From: RPQJ01 sp963846885 | GTDB taxonomy: Bacteria > Pseudomonadota > Gammaproteobacteria > Steroidobacterales > Steroidobacteraceae | Reading direction: 5' to 3' | DNA length: 64,000 nt | NCBI GenBank assembly: GCA_963846885.1 | Contig: CAWJXS010000022.1 | Coordinates: 1 to 64,000, forward strand | Shown here: piece by piece, positions 29,388 through 39,144 of the stretch | Layout: each line of letters begins with the position of its first letter | Position numbering within the stretch: position 1 is the first letter of the stretch | Translations under genes and position numbers: made by a program | The notes under the pieces: generated by a model | Told to the model about the DNA's origin: nothing | Databases searched by the model: none | What the model saw: the letters and a program-made list of their open reading frames with translations, nothing else

Positions 29388-30617
29388 GTGACGACACTTG
29401 ACCTGACCTTCGTCCGTTCGCAGTTTCCTGCATTCGCCGAGCGCAGCCTCGCCGGATTCGCGCACTTCGAGAACGCCGGCGGTTCGTTCGCCTGCGGGCA
29501 GGTGATCGCTGCACTGGATCACTTCTATCGCGCGACGAAAGTGCAGCCGTATTACGCGTTCGAACCTTCGGCCAGTGCCGGCGCGGAGATGGACCGCGCC
29601 AGGGAGCGCATGGCCGCATGGCTCAACGTAGCCACGGACGAATTGCATTTCGGCCCGTCGACGTCGCAGAACACGTACGTGCTCGCGCAGGCGTTTCGAC
29701 GGCACCTGCAGCGCGGCGACGAAGTGATCGTCACGAACCAGGATCACGAAGCGAACGTCGGCGCCTGGAGCCGGCTGCAGGACGATGGCATCGTCGTGCG
29801 CACCTGGTCGGTCGATGCGGACGGCGCGCTGCACATCCGGGACCTGGAAGCGCTGCTGGGTGCGCGAACCCGCCTGGTCGCGTTCACGCACTGCTCGAAC
29901 GTGGTCGGCACGATCCACTCCGGTGCGGGAAATCACGGACCTCGTGCATCGCGCCGGCGCGCTGGCCGTCGTGGATGGCGTCTGCTTCTGCCCGCATGGT
30001 CTGCCCGACGTCGCGGCACTCGGCGCCGACATCTACCTGTTCTCGCTCTACAAGGTCTACGGCCCGCACGTGGGCGCCATGTACGTGCGCAAGGCACTTG
30101 CGGAGCAGTTGCCCTCCCAGGCCCATTTTTTCAAAGGCAACGCGCTTGCGGGCCGCTTCACCCCTGCCGGGCCCGATCACCCGCAGGTGGCTGCGATCAA
30201 TGGCGTGATCGACTACATGGAAGCCGTCGCGTCCCGCCATGGCTACGCGGCCCTGCGCAGCCGGGGCGCGCCGCAGCCGTCCGGCAGTTGTTCCGCGACT
30301 ACGAGTGCGAACGATTGCAGCCATTGCTCGATTTTCTCGCCAGCTGCCGCAAGGTGCGCCTGATCGGCTCGACCGCCGCAGCGGCACGCACGCCCACGGT
30401 CGCTTTCACTGTAATCGGCCAGTCATCCGCCTCCATCGCCACGGAACTCGCGCGGCTCGGCATCGGCGCGGGCGTTGGCAACTTCTATGCGTGGCGGCTG
30501 CTGCAGGCGCTCGGGATCGACACGGCCGATGGCGTGGTCCGCGTTTCGCTGGTGCACTACACGTCGGCGGACGACGTCGACCGCCTGATCGCAGCCCTGC
30601 GGCCGTTGCTGCGGTGA
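29388..30617 (+). CDS. Class V aminotransferase-fold PLP enzyme (cysteine-desulfurase-like), frameshifted
   Basis: Cytoplasmic PLP-dependent enzyme of the CsdA/SufS/isopenicillin-epimerase superfamily. GTG 29388 follows AAGGA and gives a chain starting MTTLDLTFVRSQFPAFAERS. Blocks in order: AHFENAGGSFACGQVIAALD, LHFGPSTSQNTYVLAQAF, VIVTNQDHEANVGAWSRLQ, LVAFTHCSNVVGTIH, AVVDGVCFCPHGLPD and SLYKVYGPHVGAMYV, whose Lys binds PLP. Frame changes lie near 29925 and 30265; the C terminus GVVRVSLVHYTSADDVDRLI is intact. Without a visible SufE-like partner or active-site Cys loop, a desulfurase activity is uncertain; a lyase or epimerase is equally possible. Probably co-transcribed with the preceding aminotransferase. 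Confidence 0.83.
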   Translation: MTTLDLTFVRSQFPAFAERSLAGFAHFENAGGSFACGQVIAALDHFYRATKVQPYYAFEPSASAGAEMDRARERMAAWLNVATDELHFGPSTSQNTYVLAQAFRRHLQRGDEVIVTNQDHEANVGAWSRLQDDGIVVRTWSVDADGALHIRDLEALLGARTRLVAFTHCSNVVGTIHSGAGNHGPRASRRRAGRRGWRLLLPAWSARRRGTRRRHLPVLALQGLRPARGRHVRAQGTCGAVALPGPFFQRQRACGPLHPCRARSPAGGCDQWRDRLHGSRRVPPWLRGPAQPGRAAAVRQLFRDYECERLQPLLDFLASCRKVRLIGSTAAAARTPTVAFTVIGQSSASIATELARLGIGAGVGNFYAWRLLQALGIDTADGVVRVSLVHYTSADDVDRLIAALRPLLR

Positions 30618-30646
30618 GCCAACGGCCACGCCATGATGGGGCGAGC

Positions 30647-32948
30647 ATGACGAACGTGACTGGCAGCGCTTCCGGGCGACCCCTCCTGCTCGCACTGCTC
30701 ATCGCAGCCGCGCACCCGAGTCCCGCGCACGCCGCCGCACAGGTGATCATCGGGCCCACGCCGATCCCCGACGGCGAGGCAACGGCAGCGCGCGACATCA
30801 CGGTGATGAACGAGAAGCTCGCGTTCGCACTCGCCGTCGAGAGCCCGGTTCCGTACGGCGTGCCTCGCGGCGCAATCGTCGACATCGGGCCCGTGGTGGA
30901 CGGGCAAGCCAGCACGCGACCGTGTCGTCTTCGCCGACTTCATTCCGAACAACTGGTCGGCGTGGCCCAACACCTACCAGAAGGTGGACATCGTCGAGCG
31001 CGGGCCGCAGCAAGTCGTCGTCAAGGCAACGCGCGACTGGGGCACGGTCACGATCGCGACCACGTACACGCTCCGCTCCAATGCCGACCGGATCGAGATG
31101 CAGACCGTCATGACCAACGGCGGCGACGCGCCACTCGCCGACCTGCTGTCGGGCCAGACGTTGTGGCCCAGTGCCGGCTATTTCTTCGGCATCCCCGGTC
31201 TCGGCGACCTGCAGGAAGGAAAGTCGACCGGCGCGCTGGCCGATCGCGCCGTCGCTTACGACGAGGACTGGAGCATCACGCTCCATGCGCCGTACATGAA
31301 CTTCGTCGGCTCGCGCTCCAAGGACCTGTTGCTGCAGCACACGCTGCAACCGGGCGAGTCACGCACCTTCGATGCGTGGCTGCAGGTCGGTGCGCGTGGC
31401 GACCTGGGCCCGGCCGTCGCAGCCGAGATCGAGCGCGGCCACTTGCCAGCGGGCACGCTGCGCGGCTCGGTCACGGCTCGCGACGGCAAGCCGGTGCATG
31501 AGCCGGTCGTAGTCATCGCGAAGCAGGGCACGCCCTATGCCTGGAGCTTCGGCCACGACGGTCATTACGACGTGCGATTGCCCGCTGGCGACTACGAGAT
31601 CTACGCGACGGGCAAAGGGCTATTCGCAGGGCAAGCCAGTGCCCGTCAAGGTCACCGCGGGTGCCGTGACGACGTGCGGATTTCAGCGACGTCGAGCCGC
31701 CGGGCCGAGTCGACTTCACCGTCGTCGACGCACGCACCGCGCAGCCGCTCGACGCCCGCATCGGCATCACCGCGGGCCAGCGGCAACTGGTCGAGTTCCT
31801 CGGCCGCAACACGTTCTTCACCGAACTCGACCGCAAGGGCCGGCTGCAGGCCGCGATGGCGCCGGGCAGTTACGGTTTCACCGTTTCGTCGGGTGGCGGA
31901 TTCCTCGGTCCGAACCAGGCGGTGACACTCGACGTGCGACCGGGCCAGACCGCAGCGGCGAAGGTGGCGCTCACGCGGTTGTTCGATCCGCCCGCGAGCG
32001 GATGGTATTCAGCCGACCTGCACCACCACGCCGACCAGGCGGAAGGCGTCACGCCGCCCGAGTACCTCGCCCGTTCGCAGCTGGCCGCCGGGCTCGACCT
32101 GCTGTTCGTCAGCGATCACGATTCCACGGCGAACCACGCGCCGCTGCAGAAGATCGCCGACGCGCGCGGCGTGCCCGTTCATTCCCTCGCTCGAATTGTC
32201 GCCGTCGTGGGGCCACTTCAATGCGTGGCCGCTCAAGCCGGGCCAGAAGCTGGCGATCGACACGGCAACGGCCACCATCGACGAAGTGCTCGGCGAAGCG
32301 CGTCGCCAGGGTGCAATCGTCGTGCAGTCGAATCATCCGTTCATTCCGTACGGCTACTTCGCAAGCCTCGGCGCCGGGCTCGTGCCGGGCGGCTTCAACC
32401 CCGCTTTCGACCTTGCCGAAATCAACTCGGACGTGCCGTACGACACCGACGTGATGCGGGCGATGGGACTCCTCTGGAACGCCGGCCATCGCTACTACCT
32501 GTCGGGCGGCACGGACGTGCACGACGTCTGGAACCACGAGTCGGGACGCATCCGGACGTTCGGTCACGTCGACGGTCCACTCACGCCGGCCTCCTACGCC
32601 GAGGCCGTGAAGAACGGCCACGCCTATGTGACCTACGGCCCGCTGATCGAACCGGCCGTGATGTTCGGCAGCGAACTGAAGGTGAAGCCGGGCACACCCT
32701 TCCCGCTGGCGTTCGGGCTGCGGTCAGCGACCGGGCTGAAGCAGGTCAGGCTGATCGGCGCGGGCACCGTGGCATTCACGCAGGTCTTCAGCGACGGGCC
32801 GCGCGAAGCGCGCGTCGAGTTCAAGCCGACGGCGACGGGACGCACCTGGTATTCGCTCGAGGTCGAGGACATCGCCGGCCTGAAGGCGTACTCGAACCCG
32901 ATCTGGATCGACGCCGTCGAACTGCCGCAATTTCCGGCGCGACCCTGA
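30647..32948 (+). CDS. CehA/McbA family metallohydrolase, exported (frameshifted)
   Basis: Large periplasmic protein (about 765 residues) with a PHP-type metal-dependent hydrolase domain. The signal is LLLALLIAAAHPSPAHAA. Residues about 30-420 form beta-rich domains (VTIATTYTLRSNADRIEMQT, RGSVTARDGKPVHEPVVV) that include a carboxypeptidase-regulatory-like segment. The catalytic part has ADLHHHADQAEGVTPPEYL and LLFVSDHDSTANH, the His/Asp metal ligands, then GAIVVQSNHPFIPYGYF and YLSGGTDVHDVWN. Frame changes lie near 30915, 31617, 31675 and 32185. CehA and McbA hydrolyse carbaryl and related esters, but most members have unknown substrates, and the large N-terminal half suggests a polymeric or glycan substrate. 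The hairpin array starts 28 bases after its stop. Confidence 0.85.
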
Positions 32949-32975
32949 AGCGCGGTGTACGGCGCGCTCGATGAA

Positions 32976-33049
32976 GCGTTCGTTCCGGGTCTTCTCCGGG
33001 CGAGCGGAAAGGCAGACACGCTCGCCCGGAGAAGACCCGGAACGAACGC
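32976..33049. repeat. Perfect 31-bp hairpin with 12-nt loop (hairpin 1)
   Basis: Positions 32976-33006 and 33019-33049 are exact reverse complements: 31 base pairs without a mismatch. The loop 33007-33018 reads GAAAGGCAGACA. The stem is far longer than a normal intrinsic terminator and has no T run. It sits 28 bases past the cehA-like stop, between convergent genes. The centre holds the 16-nt core GGAAAGGCAGACACGC (33006-33021) shared with two other sites nearby. Confidence 0.93.
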
Positions 33050-33158
33050 CCTCACCGACAGTCCATCGAGCCGATCTGGTGACCGAGCAATGAAACTTGC
33101 CGGTTTGCGAATCTCTCCGCAGACGGCTCATGCGATGTGACCGCGTCGCATGTCGCAA

Positions 33159-33232
33159 GCGGTCGATCCGGGGCCTTGCCCAGAGCGCGTGTCTGCCTTT
33201 CCAAGCTCTGGGCAAGGCCCCGGATCGACCGC
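33159..33232. repeat. Perfect 28-bp hairpin with 18-nt loop (hairpin 2)
   Basis: Positions 33159-33186 and 33205-33232 are exact reverse complements (28 bp), with a stem sequence unrelated to hairpin 1. The 18-nt loop 33187-33204 contains GCGTGTCTGCCTTTCC, the exact reverse complement of the hairpin 1 core. So stems differ while the loop motif is kept, in opposite orientation. Confidence 0.93.
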
Positions 33233-33239
33233 CTGCAGC

Positions 33240-33266
33240 CAGAGCGCGTGTCTGCCTTTCCGCTCG
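33240..33266. repeat. Third copy of the 16-nt loop motif, hybrid flanks
   Basis: The core GCGTGTCTGCCTTTCC recurs at 33246-33261. Its left side matches hairpin 2 (22 identical bases, 33240-33261 against 33181-33202) and its right side matches hairpin 1 in reverse (21 identical bases, 33246-33266 against 33001-33021). It has only a short imperfect stem. It lies eight bases beyond a detected repeat arm and close to the glpT 3' end. Confidence 0.88.
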
Positions 33267-33287
33267 ACCGGAGAGATCCCGATCGCC

Positions 33288-34600
33288 TCACTGACCGCCG
33301 GCGTCGCGCTCGCTGCTTCAGCGTGAGCGAAACGAACCCCATCGCCATCACGCAACAGAAGATCATCGTCGCGAACACGCCGCCCCAGCCCCAGTGGTCG
33401 GCAATCCAGCCGACGCCCGTGCCGGCGATGGCAGAACCGAACGCATAGCCGAAGAAGCCGGTGAAGCCCGCCGCCGTGCCCGCCGCCTTCTTCGGCACGA
33501 GCTCGAGCGCGTGCAGGCCGATCATCATGATCGGGCCGTACACGAAGAAGCCGATGACGATCAGCGAGGCCATGTCGATCCACAGCGGCCCGGTGCGATT
33601 CAATCCGTAGACGACCAGGCCCATCAGCGTGAGCCCCATGAACAGGATGGTCGCCGGGCCTCGGCGACCTCCGAAGATGCGGTCCGACGCCCAGCCGCAC
33701 AGGATCGTGCCCGGGAATCGCGGCGTACTCGAACATGAACCACGCCGCACTCGACTCGTGGAACGAGAAACCCTTCGCCGTCTGGAGGTAGGTCGGGATC
33801 CAGTTCTGCACGCCGTAGCGCACGAAGTACACGAACGCGTTCGCCGCGGCGATGGCCCAGAGCAGCCGGTTATTGAGCACGTGCGAGAAGAAGATTTCAC
33901 GGAAGCCGAGCGTGCGCTCGGAGTGCTCGGAATAATTCGCCGGCATGTCGTTGCGGTGCACCTCGATCGACGGCAGGCCGCAGGTCTGCGGTGAATCGCG
34001 CAGCAACACGTACACCAGCACGGCAATCGAAGCCGCCACCAGGGCGTTGAAGTAGAACTTGGCGCCCCAGTCACCGAACAGGGCGACGCCTGCGACTGCC
34101 AGCGCCGCGACCAGGCCACCGCCGATGTTGTGCGCCGTGTTCCACAGCGACACCACGCGTCCCCGTTCATTCGCGCTGAACCAGTGCACCATGGTCTTGC
34201 CGCAGGGCGGCCAGCCCATGCCGTTGAACCAGCCGTTCAGGGCCTGCAGCAGGATGATCAGCGTCAACGAGGCGTAGATGCCCTTGAACAGGCCGAACGA
34301 AGCGGTCACGGCGGCCGAGAGCAGCAAGCCAAGCGGCATGAACCAGCGGGGATTGCTGCGGTCGGACACCGAGCCCATCAGGAACTTCGAGACGCCGTAA
34401 GCGATCGACAGCGCGGTCATCGCCGTGCCCAGCTGCGCCTTGGTGTAGCCGGGGTATTCGCGCAGGATGTCGGGGATCGCGAGCGACAGGTTCATGCGCA
34501 CCAGGTAGTACGCGGCGTAACCCACGAAGATCGCGAAGAAGACCTGCCTGCGCAGGCGCTTGTATTCGGCGTCCGTCCGGTCAATCGGAAGAGCGTTCAA
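33288..34600 (-). CDS. glpT: GlpT-like glycerol-3-phosphate / organophosphate antiporter (frameshifted)
   Basis: Inner-membrane MFS transporter of the organophosphate:phosphate antiporter family, about 435 residues. It starts at TTG 34600 behind GGGGGC (LNALPIDRTDAEYKRLRRQV) and shows GYAAYYLVRMNLSLA, SKFLMGSVSDRSNPRWFMP, GWFNGMGWPPCGKTMVHWFS, GRVVSLWNTAHNIGGG, RDSPQTCGLPSIE and, after a frame change near 33717, GTILCGWASDRIFGGRRGP and LELVPKKAAGTAAGFTG, all close to E. coli GlpT. The two substrate Arg positions (in YLVRMN and FVRYGVQNW) are kept. The 3' end is uncertain: one frame stops at 33288, but the other two run on through the hairpin region to 33128 or 33052. Substrate may be glycerol 3-phosphate or another phosphate ester. 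Confidence 0.88.
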
Positions 34601-34746
34601 GCGGGCCCCCTGCAGTCGCAACGTCCGGGGCCTGCGCGGCCGCCTTGGTGTTCTACGTTCGTCCGCTATAGTACCGGTCGGCGGACCCACCGGGCCCGTT
34701 CTCGCATCGCCGGTCCCGCGTCCCGATCAAGAGGCCAGAATCCACG

Positions 34747-36069
34747 ATGAAAATAACGAAGCGACTGCTCGCGAGCGGCCTGTTGGCGCTGAACTTTGCT
34801 GCGGCTGCAATCGCCACGGCCGCCGACGCACCGAGCCGGACCGGCATCGATGCGCCCGAACTCGCCGCGCTCGGCAAGTACGCCGTGGGCGTGCGTTCGA
34901 TCACGCTGGTCGACCGCGACCAGCTCGACCTCGGCGCGATCGATCCCAAGACCGGTGTCCCGGCGCAAGCACGACCGCAGCCTCAAGGTCGAGATCTGGT
35001 ATCCCGCCAGGGCCGTGGCCGGCGCGACGCCGGTCACTTACGAAGACGCGATGGAATCCGAACCGCCCGCGCCCCCTGCGAAATTCAGGATCCCGGGCCT
35101 GGCGGTGCGTGATGCGAAGCCCGACGGCAGCCGCTTTCCGCTCGTGATCGTGGCGCACGGCTACGGCAACGTCCCGGTTGGCATGAGCTGGCTCACCGAG
35201 AACCTCGCGTCGAAGGGCTACGTCGTCGCTGCGATCCGGCACGAAGACATGTACCTGAACCCGGCCGGCTTTCCGCAGGCGGCCCTGCGCCGCCCGCTCG
35301 ACATCGCGTTCGTCGCGCGGGAATTGCAGGATTCGCTGGGCAAGTCCGGCGAAGTCGACCCGACACGCACCGCGCTGATCGGCTATTCGATGGGCGGCTA
35401 CGGCGTGCTGGCCGCCGCTGGCGCCTCGCTCGACCCTGCAGGCGGTCTCGTCTCGAACGTTCCCGGTGGACTCCTGCAGCCGTACGCACGCGGCGGCGCA
35501 CTCAGCGCCGCACTCCTCGCACCGTCCGTGAAGGCGGTCGTCGCGTTTGCGCCAGCGGGCGGTGCGTTCGGCGCGTTCGGTGCCGAAGGCGTCGCGGGCA
35601 TCAAGTCGCCGCTGCTGTTGATCGCTGGCGATCATGACCTCACCGTCGATTACACGACCGGTGCGCGCGCGTACTTCGACCAGGCAATCAACTCGAATCG
35701 TTACCTGCTCACGTTCCTGGGCGGCGGTCACGCGCTAGGCCTCGGCCCGGCGCCGCCCGAGATGCGGACAGACCTGTGGAACCAGGACTGGTTCGAGGAT
35801 GCGGTGTGGCGCAAGGACCGCCTGATCGGCATCAGCCTGCACTTCGTCACGGCGTTCCTCGACCGTTACGTGAAGGACGATGCCAGTCGCAGCGCGTACA
35901 TCGATGGCCTGGTCGTGGAGTCGAGCAAGGGCAAGTGGGACGCACCCCAGGGGACCCCATGGAGCGCCCGCAGTCCGGGCGGCGACGTCACGCTGTGGAA
36001 AGGCTTCCAGCGCAGGCACGCCACAGGACTCAGCTTGATGCATCAGGGCAAGCCGCACCCGCGCAGTGA
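34747..36069 (+). CDS. Exported alpha/beta hydrolase, dienelactone-hydrolase / PAF-acetylhydrolase-like (frameshifted)
   Basis: Serine hydrolase with signal KRLLASGLLALNFAAAAIAT. After a frame change near 34970 the chain reads SLKVEIWYPARAV, FPLVIVAHGYGNVPVGMSWL (oxyanion-hole strand), ALIGYSMGGYGVLAAAGA with the nucleophile Ser in GYSMGG, SPLLLIAGDHDLTVDYTTG with the acid Asp, and TFLGGGHALG with the catalytic His. This order matches the platelet-activating-factor-acetylhydrolase-like and dienelactone-hydrolase groups. Divergent from glpT with 146 bases between. The written frame runs to 36124, but TGA 36067-36069 in the neighbouring frame overlaps the next start, so the true stop is likely there. 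Substrate unknown. Confidence 0.83.
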
Positions 36070-36542
36070 ACCTGCGCCTGCGCATTCCGCCACTCCTCTG
36101 GCTCGCTGTTGTGCGGGGGCCTGATGTGGGCGCTGCACCGACTGGCGCCGCTCGCGACCACTGCTGCAACCGCCGCGTGAATCGCGTCGGGTGGCTGCTG
36201 GTCGGGCCGGCGCGGCGATGATTGCCTCGGCCACGCTGCAGTTCCGGCGCGCCCACACGACGGTCAATCCGATTGGCGCCCGCCGAAGGCGAGTGCGCTG
36301 GTGAGTTCCGGCATCTTCGGCTACTGCCGCAACCCGATGTACCTCGGCTTCGCGCTCGCGCTGTGCGGATGGGCCGTGCTGCTCGGCAGCCTGAGCCCAT
36401 GGGTCGCGCTGCCGCTGTCCGTACTGCGTCATCACGCGACTGCAGATCGAGCCGGAAGAAGCTGCGCTTGACGACGCTGTTCGGCGCGACGTACACGGAC
36501 TATTGCGCGCGCGTTGGTCGCTGGTTCGGCCGCAAGGACTGA
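36066..36542 (+). CDS. Isoprenylcysteine carboxyl methyltransferase-like membrane protein (heavily frameshifted)
   Basis: Small integral-membrane methyltransferase-like protein of about 155 residues. GTG 36066 gives VNLRLRIPPLLW, and pieces in three frames give MWALHRLAPLATTAATAA, IASATLQFRRAHTTVNPIG, SSGIFGYCRNPMYLGFALAL, CGWAVLLGSLSPWVALPLSV and TTLFGATYTDYCARVGRWFG. R-x-x-RNPMYLG and the ending TY.DYC.RV.RW are the ICMT/PEMT-family signatures that bind SAM and lipid. In bacteria these act on isoprenoid or phospholipid-like substrates or are of unknown role. It overlaps the preceding hydrolase by four bases. At least four indels interrupt it, so automatic callers would miss it. Confidence 0.75.
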
Positions 36543-36574
36543 ACCCGCTGCTCGGCCTGCCGACCGAAGCGGTC

Positions 36575-38991
36575 TCACCCCCGCAATCGCCGGCCTTCAG
36601 GGTCGTAGAGCGGCTGCAAGCGCACTGTCGCCGCACAAAGATTGCCGAGGATGTCGATCTCGAAACGCTCGCCGTCCCGCGCGAGCGCTGTCGGCACGTA
36701 ACCCGCCGCGAGACTGCGCTCGACGCAGTGCCCGTACGCACCCGACGTGACGTAGCCGACGGCCTTGCCGTCCTGCATGATCGACTCGTAGCCGACGACG
36801 TCGGCATCGTGCGCCTCGACCTCCATCACGACAAAGCGACGTTTCGGTCCCGTGCTGCGTTCGGCCAATGCCGCTTCACGCCCGATGAACTCCGACTTGC
36901 CGAAGTCCACGAAGCGATCGAGCCCCGTCTCGCCCGGCGTGTAGTCGGGCCGGAAGTCCTTGTTGAACGAACCGTAGTTCTTTTCGAGACGCAGCGACGA
37001 CAGCGCGCGGCCGCCGAACAGCGTCAGAGCCCGATGCCTGCCCGGCCTCGCGCAGGTCGTCATACAGCGACGCGAAGTAATCCGGCGTGGTCCAGATCTC
37101 GTAGCCGAGTTCGCCCGTGAAGCCGGCCCGCGTGACGATCGCGGGCGCGTAGCCGACGGCCGTCTCGGTGACGTCGAAGAACCTGAAGGCGGCAGCGGAG
37201 AGATCCTTGCGCACGAGGCGCTGCAGGATCTCGCGTGAGTTCGGGCCGGCGAGCGAGAACCCGCACAGGGTCGAGGCCGCCGAGCGCACGAAGACGTCGG
37301 CCGGCGGCTCGCAGGTCCAGAACCAGCGCAGGTGGAACTCCTCGGCGAAGCCCGAGCCGACGATGAAGTACCGATCCTCGGCCAGGCACGCGATCGACAG
37401 GTCACCCACGATGCGGCCGGCGGGATTCAGCATCGGCGCAAGGCCGAGGCGTCCGGGCTGCGGGATGCGGCAGGCAAAGACCTTGTCGAGCCACGCGCGG
37501 GCACCGCGACCCGTGATCTCGTACTTGCCATAGTTGCTCGTCTCATAGAGTCCGGCAGTGCGGCGTACCGCGCGACATTCCTCGCGCACGATCGGGAAGG
37601 CCTCGGAGCGCCGGTACGTCGGCGTCTCGGTCGGTGCGACGCCCGGCGGCGCAAACCACAACGCGTGCTCGAGCCCGAAGTTGGCGCCCATGACCGCGCC
37701 CGCCTCGAGCAGCCGGTCGTAGATCGGCGAACGACGCACGGGTCGGGCTGCCGGCAATTCCTCGTTCGGATAGGCCAGGCGGAAACGGCGACCGTAATTC
37801 TCGGGCACCTTGATCGACGTGTATTTCGGCGTCGCGAAGCGCCCGAAACGCGCGACGTCCATCGAGAGGATGTCCTGGCCCGGATCGCCCTCCGCCATCC
37901 AGCGCGACAGCACGAGGCCGATGCCGCCGCCCTGGCTGAATCCCGCCATCACGGCGCAGGCCACCCAGTAATTGCGCAGCCCGCGCACCGGCCCGACCAG
38001 CGGATTGCCATCGGGCGCGAACGTGAAGGGACCGTTGATCGCCTTGCGGATGCCGGCGCGGCCGAGCGCCGGAAAGTGCTCGAAGCCGACCTCGAAGTAC
38101 GGCGCCAGCCGCTCGAACTCGTCCGGCAGCAACTGCATCGAGAAATCGTCCGGCGTTTTCACGGGCGACCAGACCTTGCCGTGCGGCTCATAGGTGCCGA
38201 TCAGCGCGCCGCCGCGCTCCTGGCGCATGTAGATCTCGCCGGCATAGTCGGTCGTGTTCACGATTTCCTGCGACCGGCCCTGCAGCTCCGGGATGTCTTC
38301 GGTCAGCAGGTAGTGGTGCTCCATCGCGAGCACCGGCAGTTCGATGCCGACCATCTGCCCCACTTCGCGGGCCCAGAGCCCCGCGCAATTGACCACGTGC
38401 TCGGCGTGCACCGTGCCCTTGTCGGTGACGACGTCCCAGGTGCCATCGGCACGAGGGTTCAGTTCGAGCACGCGCGTGAAGCGCTCGACCGACGCGCCCA
38501 GCTTGCGCGCCGCCTTGACGTACGCGTGCGTCGTGCCCGACGGATCGCAATGGCCGCCGTCCGCGCGCCACAACGCGCCGATGAAGTGCTGCTTGTCGAT
38601 CAGCGGATTCAGCTCGACGGCCTCGTCGAGCGTGATCATCTCGGTTTCCATCCCGAGGTAACGCGCGCGCGAACAGATGAGCTTGCAGGCTGTCGAGTTC
38701 GCCCTGGGTCGCGGCGAGCATCAGGCCGCCGTTCGGGTGCAGGCCGCAGGACTGGCCGGAGAGTTCCTCGATCTCGCGGTAGAGGTCGATGGTGTACTTC
38801 TGCAGCCTCGAGATGTTCGCTTCACCGTTGAAGGTGTGCATGCCGCCAGCCGCGTGCCAGGTGGAACCCGAGGTCAGCTCGCTCTTCTCGAGCAGCAGCA
38901 CGTCGGTCCAGCCGATCCGCGCCAGGTGATACAGGGTGCTGGCACCGACGACGCCGCCGCCGATGATCACGGCCCTGGCAGAAGACTTCAT
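36575..38991 (-). CDS. FAD-dependent dimethylglycine/sarcosine dehydrogenase with GcvT domain (frameshifted)
   Basis: Flavoprotein of about 805 residues that oxidatively removes an N-methyl group and can pass it to tetrahydrofolate. The N-terminal FAD domain begins ARAVIIGGGVVGASTLYHLA and continues LLEKSELTSGSTWHAAGGM; its Trp-His segment is where FAD is covalently attached in relatives. NYWVACAVMAGFSQGGGIG closes this domain. From about residue 430 a GcvT (folate-binding aminomethyltransferase) domain follows: FGLEHALWFAPPGV, VREECRAVRRTAGLYETSNY, FSLAGPNSREILQRL, AGFTGELGYEIW and DFGKSEFIGREAALAE. Frame changes lie near 38670 and 37025. Divergent from a betaine-type ABC importer with 153 bases between, so the two are likely co-regulated. 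Dimethylglycine, sarcosine or another secondary/tertiary amine are all possible substrates. Confidence 0.88.
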
Positions 38992-39133
38992 GCAATCGCT
39001 CCCCGGATGGACGGGCGATGTGACCATGCCGACCGGTGATTGACAAGCACGGACGCGGCCGCGCTGCGTGTTGGACTTGACGACCTCCGCGAGTCCGGAC
39101 ACCGTGGCACGACCGTGGCCGCGGGCCATGCGT

Positions 39134-39138
39134 GGAGG
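39134..39138 (+). promoter_or_regulatory. Ribosome binding site that fixes a TTG start
   Basis: GGAGG ends six bases before TTG 39145. No in-frame ATG fits the signal peptide of the following binding protein, so this site selects the TTG as start. Confidence 0.7.
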
Positions 39139-39144
39139 CTGCCG

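Noticed and set aside
32976..33266. CRISPR, integron attC or REP/BIME element
   Set aside because: No spacer-repeat period, no attC core sites and no GTAG-type REP head. The arms differ between hairpins, which none of these explain.
32976..33266. Hairpins as sequencing adapter or fold-back artefact
   Set aside because: The loops do not match a common hairpin adapter that I can recall, and an artefact would not give different arms with one shared loop. Still listed as a check because the assembly is error-rich.
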